The position numbers and the translations under genes were made by a program. From Vibrio inusitatus (lineage in GTDB: Bacteria > Pseudomonadota > Gammaproteobacteria > Enterobacterales > Vibrionaceae): a stretch of DNA of 64,000 nucleotides. Location of the stretch: positions 1,426,001 to 1,490,000 of the forward strand of contig AP024878.1 in NCBI GenBank assembly GCA_024346935.1, in the 5' to 3' direction. Shown here piece by piece: positions 18,384 through 27,023 of the stretch; the stretch's first letter is position 1, and the number at the start of each line of letters is the position of its first letter. The notes beneath the pieces are model-generated. The model searched no databases, was not told the origin of the DNA, and saw nothing but the letters and a program-made list of their open reading frames with translations.

Positions 18384-18752
18384 TTACTTGTCGTTAACAT
18401 AAACCTGCAATATTTGCTCGCCGTTTATCATAGTAAAAGAAAACTGACGACTGCTAGCAAGACTAATAAACTCTGAAATATGATGACTTTCACCCTTAAA
18501 TTCTACGAAGTCATCGTTTTCTAATTTTGACGTTCTAATCACACGAAACGCCCCTTTTTCAGTGTCCAATTCAAGCAAATAGTCATTACGATTAAACTCA
18601 AATCGACACGAATTCACGGCTATACAACTGGTTTCATTTACGGATTTGTTATCGCTATGTTCAAATGTTCGCCAAGTGAATGCGACGATAAGCACAGTAA
18701 ATGTAACAATAATTTGAATTAAACGCCCTTTGGTCAATTTTTCTGCGGCCAT
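18384..18752 (-). CDS. Hypothetical single-pass membrane protein
   Basis: 122 residues: short basic N-terminus, one membrane helix (LIQIIVTFTVLIVAFTW, residues 11-27), then a soluble, probably periplasmic domain with a Cys pair (ETSCIAVNSCRFEF) and alternating strands. The ATG is preceded by AGGAG. It is divergent from ccoN and tail-to-tail with the MFS gene (15-bp gap). The cbb3 location suggests, without proof, a role in oxidase assembly or copper handling; the two Cys are seven residues apart and could form a disulfide. I do not recognise the family. Confidence 0.6.
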   Translation of the reverse strand: MAAEKLTKGRLIQIIVTFTVLIVAFTWRTFEHSDNKSVNETSCIAVNSCRFEFNRNDYLLELDTEKGAFRVIRTSKLENDDFVEFKGESHHISEFISLASSRQFSFTMINGEQILQVYVNDK

Positions 18753-19008
18753 TAAATGACTCCTTTGTTACAAACTTCAAACTTTTTACATTAAATAGGA
18801 AAACTCTATTCATTCCTATAGTTAAGTCCCTGTCATTCAAATGTTAATTCCGTATAATTCATGCTGTTAATACCATCTTTAAAATGGATTTTAGGAAGTC
18901 GAGCGTTTTTAACTCATTTTCCTCGGATTTTGTTGGTATTTGTCGTTGCGTCAACTTGTTGGCGTTGTGTTGGAAAAGTGTAGTTAATAATAAATTGGAA
19001 GCATGCAA

Positions 19009-20439
19009 ATGAGCCAAGAAAAGCAGCTTGAACAAAACTACAACTACACCGTTGTTCGTCAATTTACCCTAGTAACCATTCTTTGGGGTATTGTCGGCAT
19101 GGGTGTGGGTGTTTTGATTGCCGCTCAGTTGGTTTGGCCACAGCTTAACTTTGATACGCCGTGGTTAACCTACTCTCGTCTAAGACCGCTTCATACGAAC
19201 GCGGTTATTTTTGCGTTTGGAACAAGCGCCCTTTTTGCCACATCTTATTATGTGGTTCAGCGTACCTGTCAAGCGCGCCTATTTGGTGGTCCACTAGTGG
19301 CATTCACCTTCTGGGGTTGGCAAGCGATTATTTTATCCGCTGCTATATCACTGCCTTTAGGATTCACATCCGGCAAAGAATATGCAGAATTAGAGTGGCC
19401 AATCGATATCGCCATCGCTATCGTTTGGGTGGCTTATGCTATCGTATTCTTCGGAACTATGGTTAAGCGTAAAACATCGCATATATACGTAGCCAACTGG
19501 TTCTTTGGAGCCTTTATACTCACTGTTGCGGTGTTACACATCGTGAATAGTATGGCCATTCCAGTGTCTCCAATGAAGTCATACTCAATGTACTCCGGTG
19601 CAGTCGATGCCATGATTCAATGGTGGTATGGACACAACGCCGTAGGCTTCCTTTTGACTGCTGGTTTCCTTGGTATGATGTACTACTTCGTACCAAAACA
19701 AGCTGAACGACCTGTTTATTCATACCGTCTTTCTATCGTTCACTTTTGGGCCCTAGTCTCTCTTTACATTTGGGCTGGTCCTCACCACCTACACTACACA
19801 GCACTGCCAGACTGGACTCAGTCTCTAGGTATGGTGATGTCTCTTGTACTGTTTGCTCCATCTTGGGGTGGCATGATCAACGGCATCATGACGTTGTCTG
19901 GGGCTTGGCATAAACTGCGCTATGACCCAATTTTGAGATTCCTTATCGTCTCCTTGTCTTTCTACGGTATGTCTACCTTTGAAGGACCAATGATGTCGAT
20001 CAAGACGGTTAATGCTTTATCTCACTACACGGATTGGACCATCGGCCACGTGCACTCAGGTGCGTTAGGTTGGGTTGCAATGGTATCTATTGGTTCGGTA
20101 TACCACCTTGTACCTAAGTTATTCGGCCAAGAGCGTATGTACTCAGTAAGCCTAATCAATGTTCATTTCTGGTTAGCAACAGTGGGTACCGTACTTTACA
20201 TCGTAGCAATGTGGATCTCTGGCGTAATGCAAGGCCTTATGTGGCGCAGCGTTAACCCAGATGGCACCCTAACCTACAGCTTCGTTGAATCTGTGCAAGC
20301 GTCTTACCCGTATTACACGGTTCGCTTCATCGGCGGTGCTATCTTCTTGGCAGGTATGTTCCTAATGGCTTACAACACCTACAAGACCCTTGCTGCACCA
20401 AAGGACAGTCTTAAAGCTGTTCCTCAACCAGCACAATAG
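19009..20439 (+). CDS. ccoN: Cytochrome c oxidase cbb3-type, subunit I
   Basis: 476-residue catalytic subunit of the high-affinity cbb3 terminal oxidase, with 12 or more membrane helices and the haem b/haem b3-CuB centre. Ligand His residues are seen in [40 protein letters not shown] and [15 protein letters not shown] 19009 is favoured because GGAAG lies 7 nt upstream; an ATG two codons earlier is too close to it. First gene of ccoNOQP. These oxidases support respiration at low oxygen and are commonly FNR/ArcA regulated. I found no good FNR box directly upstream of this copy. Confidence 0.97.
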   Translation: MSQEKQLEQNYNYTVVRQFTLVTILWGIVGMGVGVLIAAQLVWPQLNFDTPWLTYSRLRPLHTNAVIFAFGTSALFATSYYVVQRTCQARLFGGPLVAFTFWGWQAIILSAAISLPLGFTSGKEYAELEWPIDIAIAIVWVAYAIVFFGTMVKRKTSHIYVANWFFGAFILTVAVLHIVNSMAIPVSPMKSYSMYSGAVDAMIQWWYGHNAVGFLLTAGFLGMMYYFVPKQAERPVYSYRLSIVHFWALVSLYIWAGPHHLHYTALPDWTQSLGMVMSLVLFAPSWGGMINGIMTLSGAWHKLRYDPILRFLIVSLSFYGMSTFEGPMMSIKTVNALSHYTDWTIGHVHSGALGWVAMVSIGSVYHLVPKLFGQERMYSVSLINVHFWLATVGTVLYIVAMWISGVMQGLMWRSVNPDGTLTYSFVESVQASYPYYTVRFIGGAIFLAGMFLMAYNTYKTLAAPKDSLKAVPQPAQ

Positions 20440-20450
20440 GAGATTTTGAT

Positions 20451-21071
20451 ATGGCTAAAAATTCAAAAAATCGCCACGAGCTAGTTGAGAAGAATGTTGG
20501 GCTACTGGCAATTCTGATTGTATTTGCAATCAGTCTGGGGGCATTGGTTGAGATCACTCCGTTGATCTTCCAAAAACAAACCACAGAACCCGTGCAGAAC
20601 CTTCGAGTGTACTCTGCACTTGAAATGGAAGGTCGTGACGTTTACATCCGTGAAGGCTGTAACGTATGTCATAGCCAAATGATTCGTCCATTCCGCTCTG
20701 AAACAGAGCGTTACGGCCACTATTCAGTCGCTGGTGAAAGCGTTTGGGAACACCCTTTCCTTTGGGGCTCTAAACGTACTGGCCCTGATCTGGCTCGTGT
20801 AGGCGGTCGTTACTCTGACGAATGGCATCGCGTTCACTTAATTAACCCACGTGAGCTTGTGCCTGAATCAAACATGCCGGGCTTCCCTTGGTTAGAAGAA
20901 AACGTACTGGACGGCAAATTGACCCAGAAGAAACTTGAGATCTTCAAGAACAACTTTGGCGTACCATATACTGATGAGCAAGTTGCTTCTGCATCGCAAG
21001 ATGTCGTTGGTAAAACAGAGATGGACGCTCTGATTGCTTATCTTCAGTCTCTCGGCCATGCGATGAAGTAA
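20451..21071 (+). CDS. ccoO: Cytochrome c oxidase cbb3-type, subunit II (monohaem cytochrome c)
   Basis: 206-residue membrane-anchored c-type cytochrome that passes electrons to CcoN. One N-terminal helix ([20 protein letters not shown]), then a single haem c site CNVCH in [15 protein letters not shown] and a Met ligand region ([10 protein letters not shown]). The ATG has AGGAG upstream and lies 11 bp after ccoN. Length and motifs match Vibrio/Pseudomonas CcoO. Confidence 0.97.
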   Translation: MAKNSKNRHELVEKNVGLLAILIVFAISLGALVEITPLIFQKQTTEPVQNLRVYSALEMEGRDVYIREGCNVCHSQMIRPFRSETERYGHYSVAGESVWEHPFLWGSKRTGPDLARVGGRYSDEWHRVHLINPRELVPESNMPGFPWLEENVLDGKLTQKKLEIFKNNFGVPYTDEQVASASQDVVGKTEMDALIAYLQSLGHAMK

Positions 21072-21080
21072 GGAGTGAAT

Positions 21081-21254
21081 ATGGATATCAGTGTTATTCA
21101 CAGCATCTGGACAATTCTACTATTTGTCTGCTTTGGCGGCGTTGTGTGGTGGGCTTTCGGCAAAAACCGTAAAGCACGCTTCGAAGAGGACGCAAATCTT
21201 ATATTTGCGGACGAACAAAGCTCAAAGAAAGACCAGCAAGGAGAGCCTAAATAA
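21081..21254 (+). CDS. ccoQ: cbb3 oxidase small subunit CcoQ
   Basis: 57-residue protein with one membrane segment (IWTILLFVCFGGVVWWAFG) and a hydrophilic, acidic/basic cytosolic tail. It sits exactly where CcoQ belongs, between ccoO and ccoP. The start follows AAGGAG, and the stop overlaps the ccoP ATG (TAATG). CcoQ stabilises association of CcoP with the CcoNO core. Confidence 0.9.
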   Translation: MDISVIHSIWTILLFVCFGGVVWWAFGKNRKARFEEDANLIFADEQSSKKDQQGEPK

Positions 21255-22231
21255 TGACTACATTTTGGAGTCTTTGGATTACTTTCATCACCATAGGGAC
21301 CTTGGTAGGTGTTGCTATCATCCTTCGCTGGTGTGTAAAAGACAAAATGGGTGTTGCTCCAGGTGAAGACATGGGACACGAATACGACGGTATTCGAGAG
21401 ATCAACAATGACCTACCTAAATGGTGGACTTATCTGTTTATCTCTACGTTTATCTTTGCGATCGTTTATCTTGCGCTTTACCCGGGACTTGGTAACTACA
21501 AAGGCCTTTTAGGCTGGCAGAGTTCAGACCAAACGGTAACCAGTATTGAAGAATCAAGAGCATCGATTGCTCGTGCTCAAGAAAATAAGCAATTGGTTCA
21601 ATACGCTAAAGAGTTAGAAGACGCGGATGCCTACTTCGGCGAAGCGTTCAGAAAACTGGCAATGACAGATGATGGTAGCGCTTTGCGCCCTATCCCTGAA
21701 ATTGCAGCCAATGAAGAGGCAGTCAAAGTGGGTCAACGCTTGTTCCTACAAAACTGTTCTCAATGTCACGGTTCTGATGCTCGCGGTCAACTCGGCTTTC
21801 CTAATCTTACTGACAATGCATGGCTATACGGTGGTGAACCTGAAGCAATCGTTGCAACGGTAATGGACGGACGAATTGGCGAAATGCCCGCTTGGATTGA
21901 TGTGTTAGGAGAAGACGGCGTTAAAGAAGTCGTTAGCTACACCCTTTCACTATCCGGTCGTAAGGTTAATGCTAGAGAAGCAGCTGCAGGTAAATCTCGC
22001 TTTGTTGTCTGCGCCGCATGTCACGGTACAGACGGTAAAGGTAACCCTGCTGTTGGCGCACCAGATCTGACTGATAACAATTGGCTGTATGGCGATTCGA
22101 GAGCTGCCGTAACTGAAACAGTGACTAACGGTCGTATGGGCGTTATGCCAGCTTGGAAAGACATTCTAGGCGATGAGAAAGTCCAGCTAGTTTCTGCTTA
22201 CGTTTGGAGCTTGAGCAACCAAGATAAATAG
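21254..22231 (+). CDS. ccoP: Cytochrome c oxidase cbb3-type, subunit III (dihaem cytochrome c)
   Basis: 325-residue dihaem cytochrome c with two membrane segments near the N-terminus (residues 5-22 and about 56-77) and two haem c domains with CSQCH and CAACH. Each is followed by a paired LTDNAWLYGG / LTDNNWLYGD element and GEMPAW / GVMPAW Met-ligand motifs, showing internal duplication. It feeds electrons to CcoO/CcoN. Translationally coupled to ccoQ. A hairpin follows before the assembly genes. Confidence 0.97.
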   Translation: MTTFWSLWITFITIGTLVGVAIILRWCVKDKMGVAPGEDMGHEYDGIREINNDLPKWWTYLFISTFIFAIVYLALYPGLGNYKGLLGWQSSDQTVTSIEESRASIARAQENKQLVQYAKELEDADAYFGEAFRKLAMTDDGSALRPIPEIAANEEAVKVGQRLFLQNCSQCHGSDARGQLGFPNLTDNAWLYGGEPEAIVATVMDGRIGEMPAWIDVLGEDGVKEVVSYTLSLSGRKVNAREAAAGKSRFVVCAACHGTDGKGNPAVGAPDLTDNNWLYGDSRAAVTETVTNGRMGVMPAWKDILGDEKVQLVSAYVWSLSNQDK

Positions 22232-22246
22232 TAACAACTCAATAAC

Positions 22247-22275
22247 AGCCCCTACCCATAGGGGCTGACTTTTCT
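22247..22275 (+). terminator. Hairpin between ccoP and ccoH
   Basis: AGCCCCTA/TAGGGGCT stem with a 4-nt loop followed by GACTTTTCTTT. It probably attenuates transcription so that assembly factors are made at lower level than structural subunits. Its left arm contains a KOPS octamer. Confidence 0.75.
22250..22257 (-). other. KOPS pointing to dif
   Basis: CCCTACCC, so GGGTAGGG on the - strand, right of dif and oriented toward it. It lies within the ccoP-ccoH hairpin. Confidence 0.55.
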
Positions 22276-22315
22276 TTACAATCATTCTTTCATCTTTCAA
22301 TTAGAGAACTTTTTT

Positions 22316-22795
22316 ATGGTAAAGCCTTGGTATAAGCATTTTTGGGCTTGGTTCATACTCCTGTTAATCCTAACCACAGTGTTCGGCACGTTATTTCGGG
22401 TGTATATATTGTCTCAACATACCGTCTCCTTAGTTACCGAGGATTACTATAAAAAAGGCAAAGGCATTAACATTGATTTGTCCAAAGTTAGTGTGGCACA
22501 AGATCTTAACCTAGCTGCAAAGGTATACTCTAACGATACTGATATTGTGATCGAGCTGAACAAAGGTGACCTAACAAACTTCCCAGCACTCAACGTTGAG
22601 TTTTCACATCGTACACTTCCAGATAGAGACTTTAACTACCTAGCGACAGCCAATCCTTCTGGCACTTATAAGATTCATTTAGAAGAACCGCTACAAGGCC
22701 CTTGGTTTATTGAACTGCGACCTCATGACAAACAATGGCTAATTCAAGGTCGTATGACCTTCCCTAGCTCCACTCCAGCACCATTAATGAACTGA
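22316..22795 (+). CDS. ccoH: cbb3 oxidase assembly protein FixH/CcoH
   Basis: 159-residue FixH-family protein: N-terminal membrane helix (FWAWFILLLILTTVFGTLFRVYI), the typical VTEDYYKKGKGIN motif right after it, then a periplasmic beta domain. CcoH associates with the cbb3 complex during assembly, probably with CcoI-mediated copper delivery. It lies 5 bp upstream of ccoI, so the two are cotranscribed. No ccoG (rdxA) gene is present between ccoP and ccoH as it is in many other bacteria. Confidence 0.9.
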   Translation: MVKPWYKHFWAWFILLLILTTVFGTLFRVYILSQHTVSLVTEDYYKKGKGINIDLSKVSVAQDLNLAAKVYSNDTDIVIELNKGDLTNFPALNVEFSHRTLPDRDFNYLATANPSGTYKIHLEEPLQGPWFIELRPHDKQWLIQGRMTFPSSTPAPLMN

Positions 22796-22800
22796 TTATT

Positions 22801-25242
22801 ATGGAAAACTCGTGTTATCACTGCGGTGAAGAAGTACCAGAGAACACGAACTATCGCGTCACGATTCTAAAAGAATCTAGAGAGATGTGTTGTCCTGGTT
22901 GTGAATCAGTGGCACAGACGATCGTAGATAGTGGTTTAAGTTCGTACTATCAGTACCGTACAGAGAAAGCGGAACGTATTGACCTCGTTCCCGAACAATT
23001 GCAGTCATTGATCCATTACGACAATGAACAAGTTCAATCTGAATTTGTGCGAAATAACGAAAACACCTCAGAAGTGACACTGTCACTAGATGGTGTGTCT
23101 TGCGCTGCTTGTGCGTGGTTGATAGAAAAGCAAATGAATGCACACAAAGGTGTGATTCGTATTTGCGTCAATACGGCTACTCATAGAGCTCTACTATCTT
23201 GGGATAAAACGGAAACCAAACTGAGTGAACTGCTCAGCGTTATACACAAATTAGGGTACAAAGCCGCTCCTTTTGAAGCCGATAAACAAGAAGAAACCTA
23301 TTATCGAGCAATGAAACAATACCTCTATAAATTAGGTATTGCAGGTTTGGCGACCATGCAAGTCATGATGTTAGCTGTGGCGTTATATCTTGAAGTTTTT
23401 GGCAACTTAGAGCCCGAATTCAAACATTACTTCCGTATTGTCAGCCTCATTTTTGCCACCCCTGTTCTTCTTTACTCTGCTCTGCCGTTTTATATGAATG
23501 CATGGAGAAGCCTAAAAGCAAGAACACTTGGCATGGACGTGCCCGTGTCTATTGCTTTAATTTTTGCTTACTTCGCAAGTTTAATCGCAACGTTCACACA
23601 AAGCGGAGAAGTCTTTTTTGAATCTATCTCTATGTTCACCTTCTTCTTATTACTTGGAAGGTTTCTCGAGATGCGTGCTCGACGTAAAGCAGCAGCTGCC
23701 AGTGCCAACTTGCTCAAGCTGGTGCCGGCAATGGCAACGCTGGAAGATGGCAATCAGATTCCCGTTAAAACGTTAAGCATAGGAGATCGTGTTCGCGTTC
23801 TTGCTGGTGAGCATGTCCCTGCTGATGGTTATGTCATGGATAAAGCCATATTCGTTGATGAGTCGATGTTGACTGGCGAATCCTTGCACGTGAAAAAAAA
23901 TACAGGCGAGACTGTTTATGCTGGCACGATTAACGGTGAACAAACCTTTACCTTGGAGGTTGCCTGTAGCAAACAAGAAAGCATGATTGCTAATATTGTA
24001 AGACTTCAAGATGAGGCACAGGCAACCAAACCAAAGATCGCCGAAATAGCGGATATTGTGGCGCGTTATTTCGTAGCAGCTATCTTAATCATTTCTGCTT
24101 GTACCTACTTTTATTGGCTGCAAAATCAGCCAGAAGACGCATTTTGGATAATGTTAGCGGTATTAGTCGCCACATGTCCTTGTGCCCTTTCTTTAGCAAC
24201 ACCAACAGCCATTACTTGTTCTACTTCTAGAATGGGCGACCTAGGCATATTGTTAAGAAAGTCTCATGCAATCGAAACCCTATGCAAGATCAATCACGTT
24301 ATCGTAGATAAGACCGGAACATTGACTGAAGGAAAAGTGTCTCTTTCCAATGTGAGCACCTTTGGTCAATGGCAAGAAACCCAAGTACTCGCAATCGCAT
24401 CGGCCCTAGAAGTTCACGCTAATCATCCCATTGCCGTCGCATTCCGACCGCATGTCGATGAATCGGTAACGGCGGACGAGGTTGAAAATCATATTGGTTC
24501 AGGTCTCACCGGTACAGTGAATAATCTAGATTGTAAAATTGGTAGCTTTAAATTTGTTTGTGATAACACAGTTCCAAATACGCCGCATACTGTTTATCTG
24601 TCTATCAACGGTGAGTTGGCTGCCACCTTTAGTTACAGCGACCCAATACGAGAGAGCAGCCAAGGCTTTATCCAAGCTCTTAATAACTTGGGTATTCGCA
24701 CCACTCTGCTAACGGGTGATAATGAAATTAACGCTGCGCCTGTCGCTAAACAGCTCGGTATTGATGAACTAAAAGCTGGGGTAAGCCCAGAAGGTAAACT
24801 TAACTATTTTCATAGTTTACCTAAAAAAGACGTATCGCTCATGATTGGTGATGGCATTAATGATGCCCCAACCCTTGCTGGCGCTCACCTTTCTGTTGCT
24901 ATGGGTGGAGGGACAGATGTCGCAAAATCGTCTGCTGACATGGTACTTTTAGGAGATAAGCTAGACAAATTGATCGAAGCACGAACACTAGCACTTAAAA
25001 CCCGTAAGATTATTAGAGAAAATTTAGCTTGGTCGTTAGGATACAATCTACTTATTCTTCCATTAGCGGTTTGCGGATTAGTTGCGCCTTATATTGCTGT
25101 GGTGGGCATGTCAGCAAGCTCTATCATCGTAGTTACTAACTCACTGAGATTACTAAATAAACATGGAAAGTCTATACATTCTGATTCCCATAGCAATCGT
25201 ACTGGTCGCCGTAGCAGTAGCCGTGTTTCTATGGGCAGTTAA
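22801..25242 (+). CDS. ccoI: Copper-exporting P1B-type ATPase for cbb3 assembly
   Basis: 813-residue P-type ATPase moving copper for CcoN maturation. Order: N-terminal Cys-rich segment (CYHCGEEVPE, CCPGC), heavy-metal domain with GVSCAACAWLIE, transmembrane helices, actuator motif TGES, membrane copper site CPC (ATCPCALSLATPTA), phosphorylation motif DKTGT, and hinge GDGINDAP. The last 26 or so residues (after NSLRLLNK) are Ser/Arg-rich and read through the start of ccoS in another frame. They look like a recent extension rather than conserved sequence. Contains an exact matS site. Confidence 0.96.
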   Translation: MENSCYHCGEEVPENTNYRVTILKESREMCCPGCESVAQTIVDSGLSSYYQYRTEKAERIDLVPEQLQSLIHYDNEQVQSEFVRNNENTSEVTLSLDGVSCAACAWLIEKQMNAHKGVIRICVNTATHRALLSWDKTETKLSELLSVIHKLGYKAAPFEADKQEETYYRAMKQYLYKLGIAGLATMQVMMLAVALYLEVFGNLEPEFKHYFRIVSLIFATPVLLYSALPFYMNAWRSLKARTLGMDVPVSIALIFAYFASLIATFTQSGEVFFESISMFTFFLLLGRFLEMRARRKAAAASANLLKLVPAMATLEDGNQIPVKTLSIGDRVRVLAGEHVPADGYVMDKAIFVDESMLTGESLHVKKNTGETVYAGTINGEQTFTLEVACSKQESMIANIVRLQDEAQATKPKIAEIADIVARYFVAAILIISACTYFYWLQNQPEDAFWIMLAVLVATCPCALSLATPTAITCSTSRMGDLGILLRKSHAIETLCKINHVIVDKTGTLTEGKVSLSNVSTFGQWQETQVLAIASALEVHANHPIAVAFRPHVDESVTADEVENHIGSGLTGTVNNLDCKIGSFKFVCDNTVPNTPHTVYLSINGELAATFSYSDPIRESSQGFIQALNNLGIRTTLLTGDNEINAAPVAKQLGIDELKAGVSPEGKLNYFHSLPKKDVSLMIGDGINDAPTLAGAHLSVAMGGGTDVAKSSADMVLLGDKLDKLIEARTLALKTRKIIRENLAWSLGYNLLILPLAVCGLVAPYIAVVGMSASSIIVVTNSLRLLNKHGKSIHSDSHSNRTGRRSSSRVSMGS
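23074..23086. other. matS site (MatP binding)
   Basis: Exact GTGACRNYGTCAC match (centre ACT) within ccoI, about 7.5 kb right of dif. Confidence 0.85.
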
Positions 25243-25336
25243 GACGGAACAATTTGAAGATCTCGATCGTCAGGGACATAACATCCTGTTCGAAGAAGAT
25301 GACGTTCCCTCTGATAAAAACAATAAAGACAAATGA
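25163..25336 (+). CDS. ccoS: cbb3 oxidase maturation protein CcoS
   Basis: 57-residue protein MESLYILIPIAIVLVAVAVA..., one membrane helix, then WAVKTEQFEDLDRQG, which is the conserved CcoS signature, and an acidic tail. CcoS is needed for cofactor insertion into CcoN. Its first 80 bp overlap the 3' end of ccoI in a different frame, and its stop overlaps the ATG of the next gene (ATGA). Identity is clear from sequence and position. Confidence 0.92.
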   Translation: MESLYILIPIAIVLVAVAVAVFLWAVKTEQFEDLDRQGHNILFEEDDVPSDKNNKDK

Positions 25337-25992
25337 ACAATATTGATTGGCTAGGTGCTTTTCTCATTGGGCTTGCCGGCGCTGGTCACTGTATGGGAAT
25401 GTGCGGTGGAATAGCAAGTGCGGTCGCATTAAACGGACGCAAAAATTCCTTCCAAATCACACTGTTATATAACTTTGGACGTATATCATCTTATCTCTTG
25501 ATAGGAGCATTAGTTGGTGGCGCCGTAGCCAGTAGTTTAACTGTCTTTGACTCATCCCATTTTTTAACCGTTTTACGTGCAATCGCCGCTGTAATGATTC
25601 TGTTACTGGGCTTATATTTGGCGCAATGGTGGAATGGGCTGTTAAAAATTGAAAAAATGGGACAGCACTTATGGAAGTATCTGTCCCCTATTGCAGCCAA
25701 AATGATTCCTTTACGTTCTCCTTGGTATGCGTTCCCTGTTGGCATGGTTTGGGGTTGGATTCCTTGTGGGATGGTCTACTCAATGTTGAGTTGGGCTGCT
25801 GTAGCTGGCAGCGCAACAAATGGCTTGCTAATTATGGGATGCTTTGGACTAGGCACCCTGCCTGCAATGATTCTTGTTGGCGCAGGTTCAGCTAAGTATT
25901 CTCAATTTTTTCGCTCTCAAATCATTCGCCGGGTGATTGGTAGCTTGATGATCGTCTATTCAATCTACTCTATATTTTTGTTGGTTAAGTAG
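25333..25992 (+). CDS. TauE/SafE-like (DsbD_2) membrane protein of the cbb3 cluster
   Basis: 219-residue inner-membrane protein with about six transmembrane segments and the signature GAGHCMGMCGG near residue 20. This metal- or thiol-reactive motif is typical of the sulfite exporter TauE/SafE family genes that follow ccoS (CcoA/DsbD_2-like). A role in copper or haem supply to cbb3 oxidase is inferred from location: it is translationally coupled to ccoS (ATGA) and precedes fnr. The annotation as a sulfite exporter is probably a family name only. Confidence 0.82.
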   Translation: MNNIDWLGAFLIGLAGAGHCMGMCGGIASAVALNGRKNSFQITLLYNFGRISSYLLIGALVGGAVASSLTVFDSSHFLTVLRAIAAVMILLLGLYLAQWWNGLLKIEKMGQHLWKYLSPIAAKMIPLRSPWYAFPVGMVWGWIPCGMVYSMLSWAAVAGSATNGLLIMGCFGLGTLPAMILVGAGSAKYSQFFRSQIIRRVIGSLMIVYSIYSIFLLVK

Positions 25993-26068
25993 ACAATTGA
26001 ATTAGTTAACCGTCTGATATAACTAATGTTTATATGACTACCCATTTAGAGTTGAAAGTGCTAATATA

Positions 26069-26082
26069 TTGACGTAAATCAA
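26069..26082. promoter_or_regulatory. FNR box upstream of fnr
   Basis: TTGAC-GTAA-ATCAA, one base from the consensus TTGAT-N4-ATCAA, centred about 28 bp before the fnr ATG. Its position near the transcription start would fit negative autoregulation by FNR, as in E. coli. Confidence 0.7.
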
Positions 26083-26103
26083 TTATATGTATATCTATTA
26101 AAT

Positions 26104-26853
26104 ATGATTAATATTGAGAAACCAGCAACAAAACGCATACAGTCCGGTGGTTGTGCTATCCACTGCCAAGATTGCAGTATTTCGCAACTTTGCATTCCGT
26201 TTACGCTGAATGACACAGAGCTCGATCAACTCGACCAGATTATAGAGCGTAAGAAGCCAATACAGAAAAGCCAAGAGCTTTTCAAAGCTGGCGACGAGCT
26301 GAAATCCTTGTATGCTATCCGTTCAGGCACAATTAAAAGCTACACTATTACTGAACAAGGTGATGAGCAAATTACTGCGTTCCACCTGGCCGGTGATCTA
26401 GTTGGTTTCGATGCGATCAATACGCAATCACATCCAAGCTTTGCACAAGCTTTGGAAACCTCAATGGTGTGTGAAATCCCTTACGAAATCCTTGATGATT
26501 TATCAGGGAAAATGCCGAAACTTCGCCAACAAATTATGCGTTTGATGAGTAGTGAAATCAAAGGCGATCAAGATATGATTTTACTTCTGTCTAAAAAGAA
26601 TGCAGAAGAGCGCTTGGCAGCTTTCTTATATAACTTGTCTGAACGTTTTTCTCAGCGTGGTTTCAGTCCAAGAGAATTCCGATTAACCATGACACGTGGT
26701 GATATTGGCAACTATCTCGGTTTAACCGTTGAAACGATCAGTCGTCTATTAGGTCGCTTCCAAAAATCTGATATTCTTGCAGTTAAAGGTAAATACATCA
26801 CTATCAATGACCATGACGCTCTAGCTAAATTAGCAGGCGCTTCTCGTAGCTAA
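26104..26853 (+). CDS. fnr: Oxygen-sensing transcriptional regulator FNR
   Basis: 249-residue CRP/FNR-family regulator. The N-terminal iron-sulfur ligands Cys21, Cys24 and Cys30 ([11 protein letters not shown]) and the fourth Cys in [10 protein letters not shown] are present, so it should carry an oxygen-labile [4Fe-4S] cluster. The C-terminal helix-turn-helix has the FNR recognition helix ([17 protein letters not shown], with E-x-x-S-R specifying TTGAT). It activates anaerobic respiration genes. It is located directly after the cbb3 cluster, which is a plausible target, and carries an FNR-like box in its own promoter. Confidence 0.97.
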   Translation: MINIEKPATKRIQSGGCAIHCQDCSISQLCIPFTLNDTELDQLDQIIERKKPIQKSQELFKAGDELKSLYAIRSGTIKSYTITEQGDEQITAFHLAGDLVGFDAINTQSHPSFAQALETSMVCEIPYEILDDLSGKMPKLRQQIMRLMSSEIKGDQDMILLLSKKNAEERLAAFLYNLSERFSQRGFSPREFRLTMTRGDIGNYLGLTVETISRLLGRFQKSDILAVKGKYITINDHDALAKLAGASRS

Positions 26854-26863
26854 ACTACTTCTA

Positions 26864-26889
26864 GAAGTGACTCTTAATAGAGTCACTTC
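26864..26889 (+). terminator. Hairpin after fnr
   Basis: Perfect 11-bp stem GAAGTGACTCT/AGAGTCACTTC with loop TAAT, 10 bp after the fnr stop. Only a weak T-rich tail follows, so it may be a terminator or an RNA-stabilising hairpin. Confidence 0.6.
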
Positions 26890-27023
26890 AAATTCTTCAT
26901 TTATTTCTTCTAAATCACTAATAAGTCACTCTTTTTTCGTCTAATCTTAGATTACAATCTAACACTTTTCTTTACAGTAGAGTTATATTGTACTTATCGT
27001 CAATAGAATGAAACGGGTGGTCT

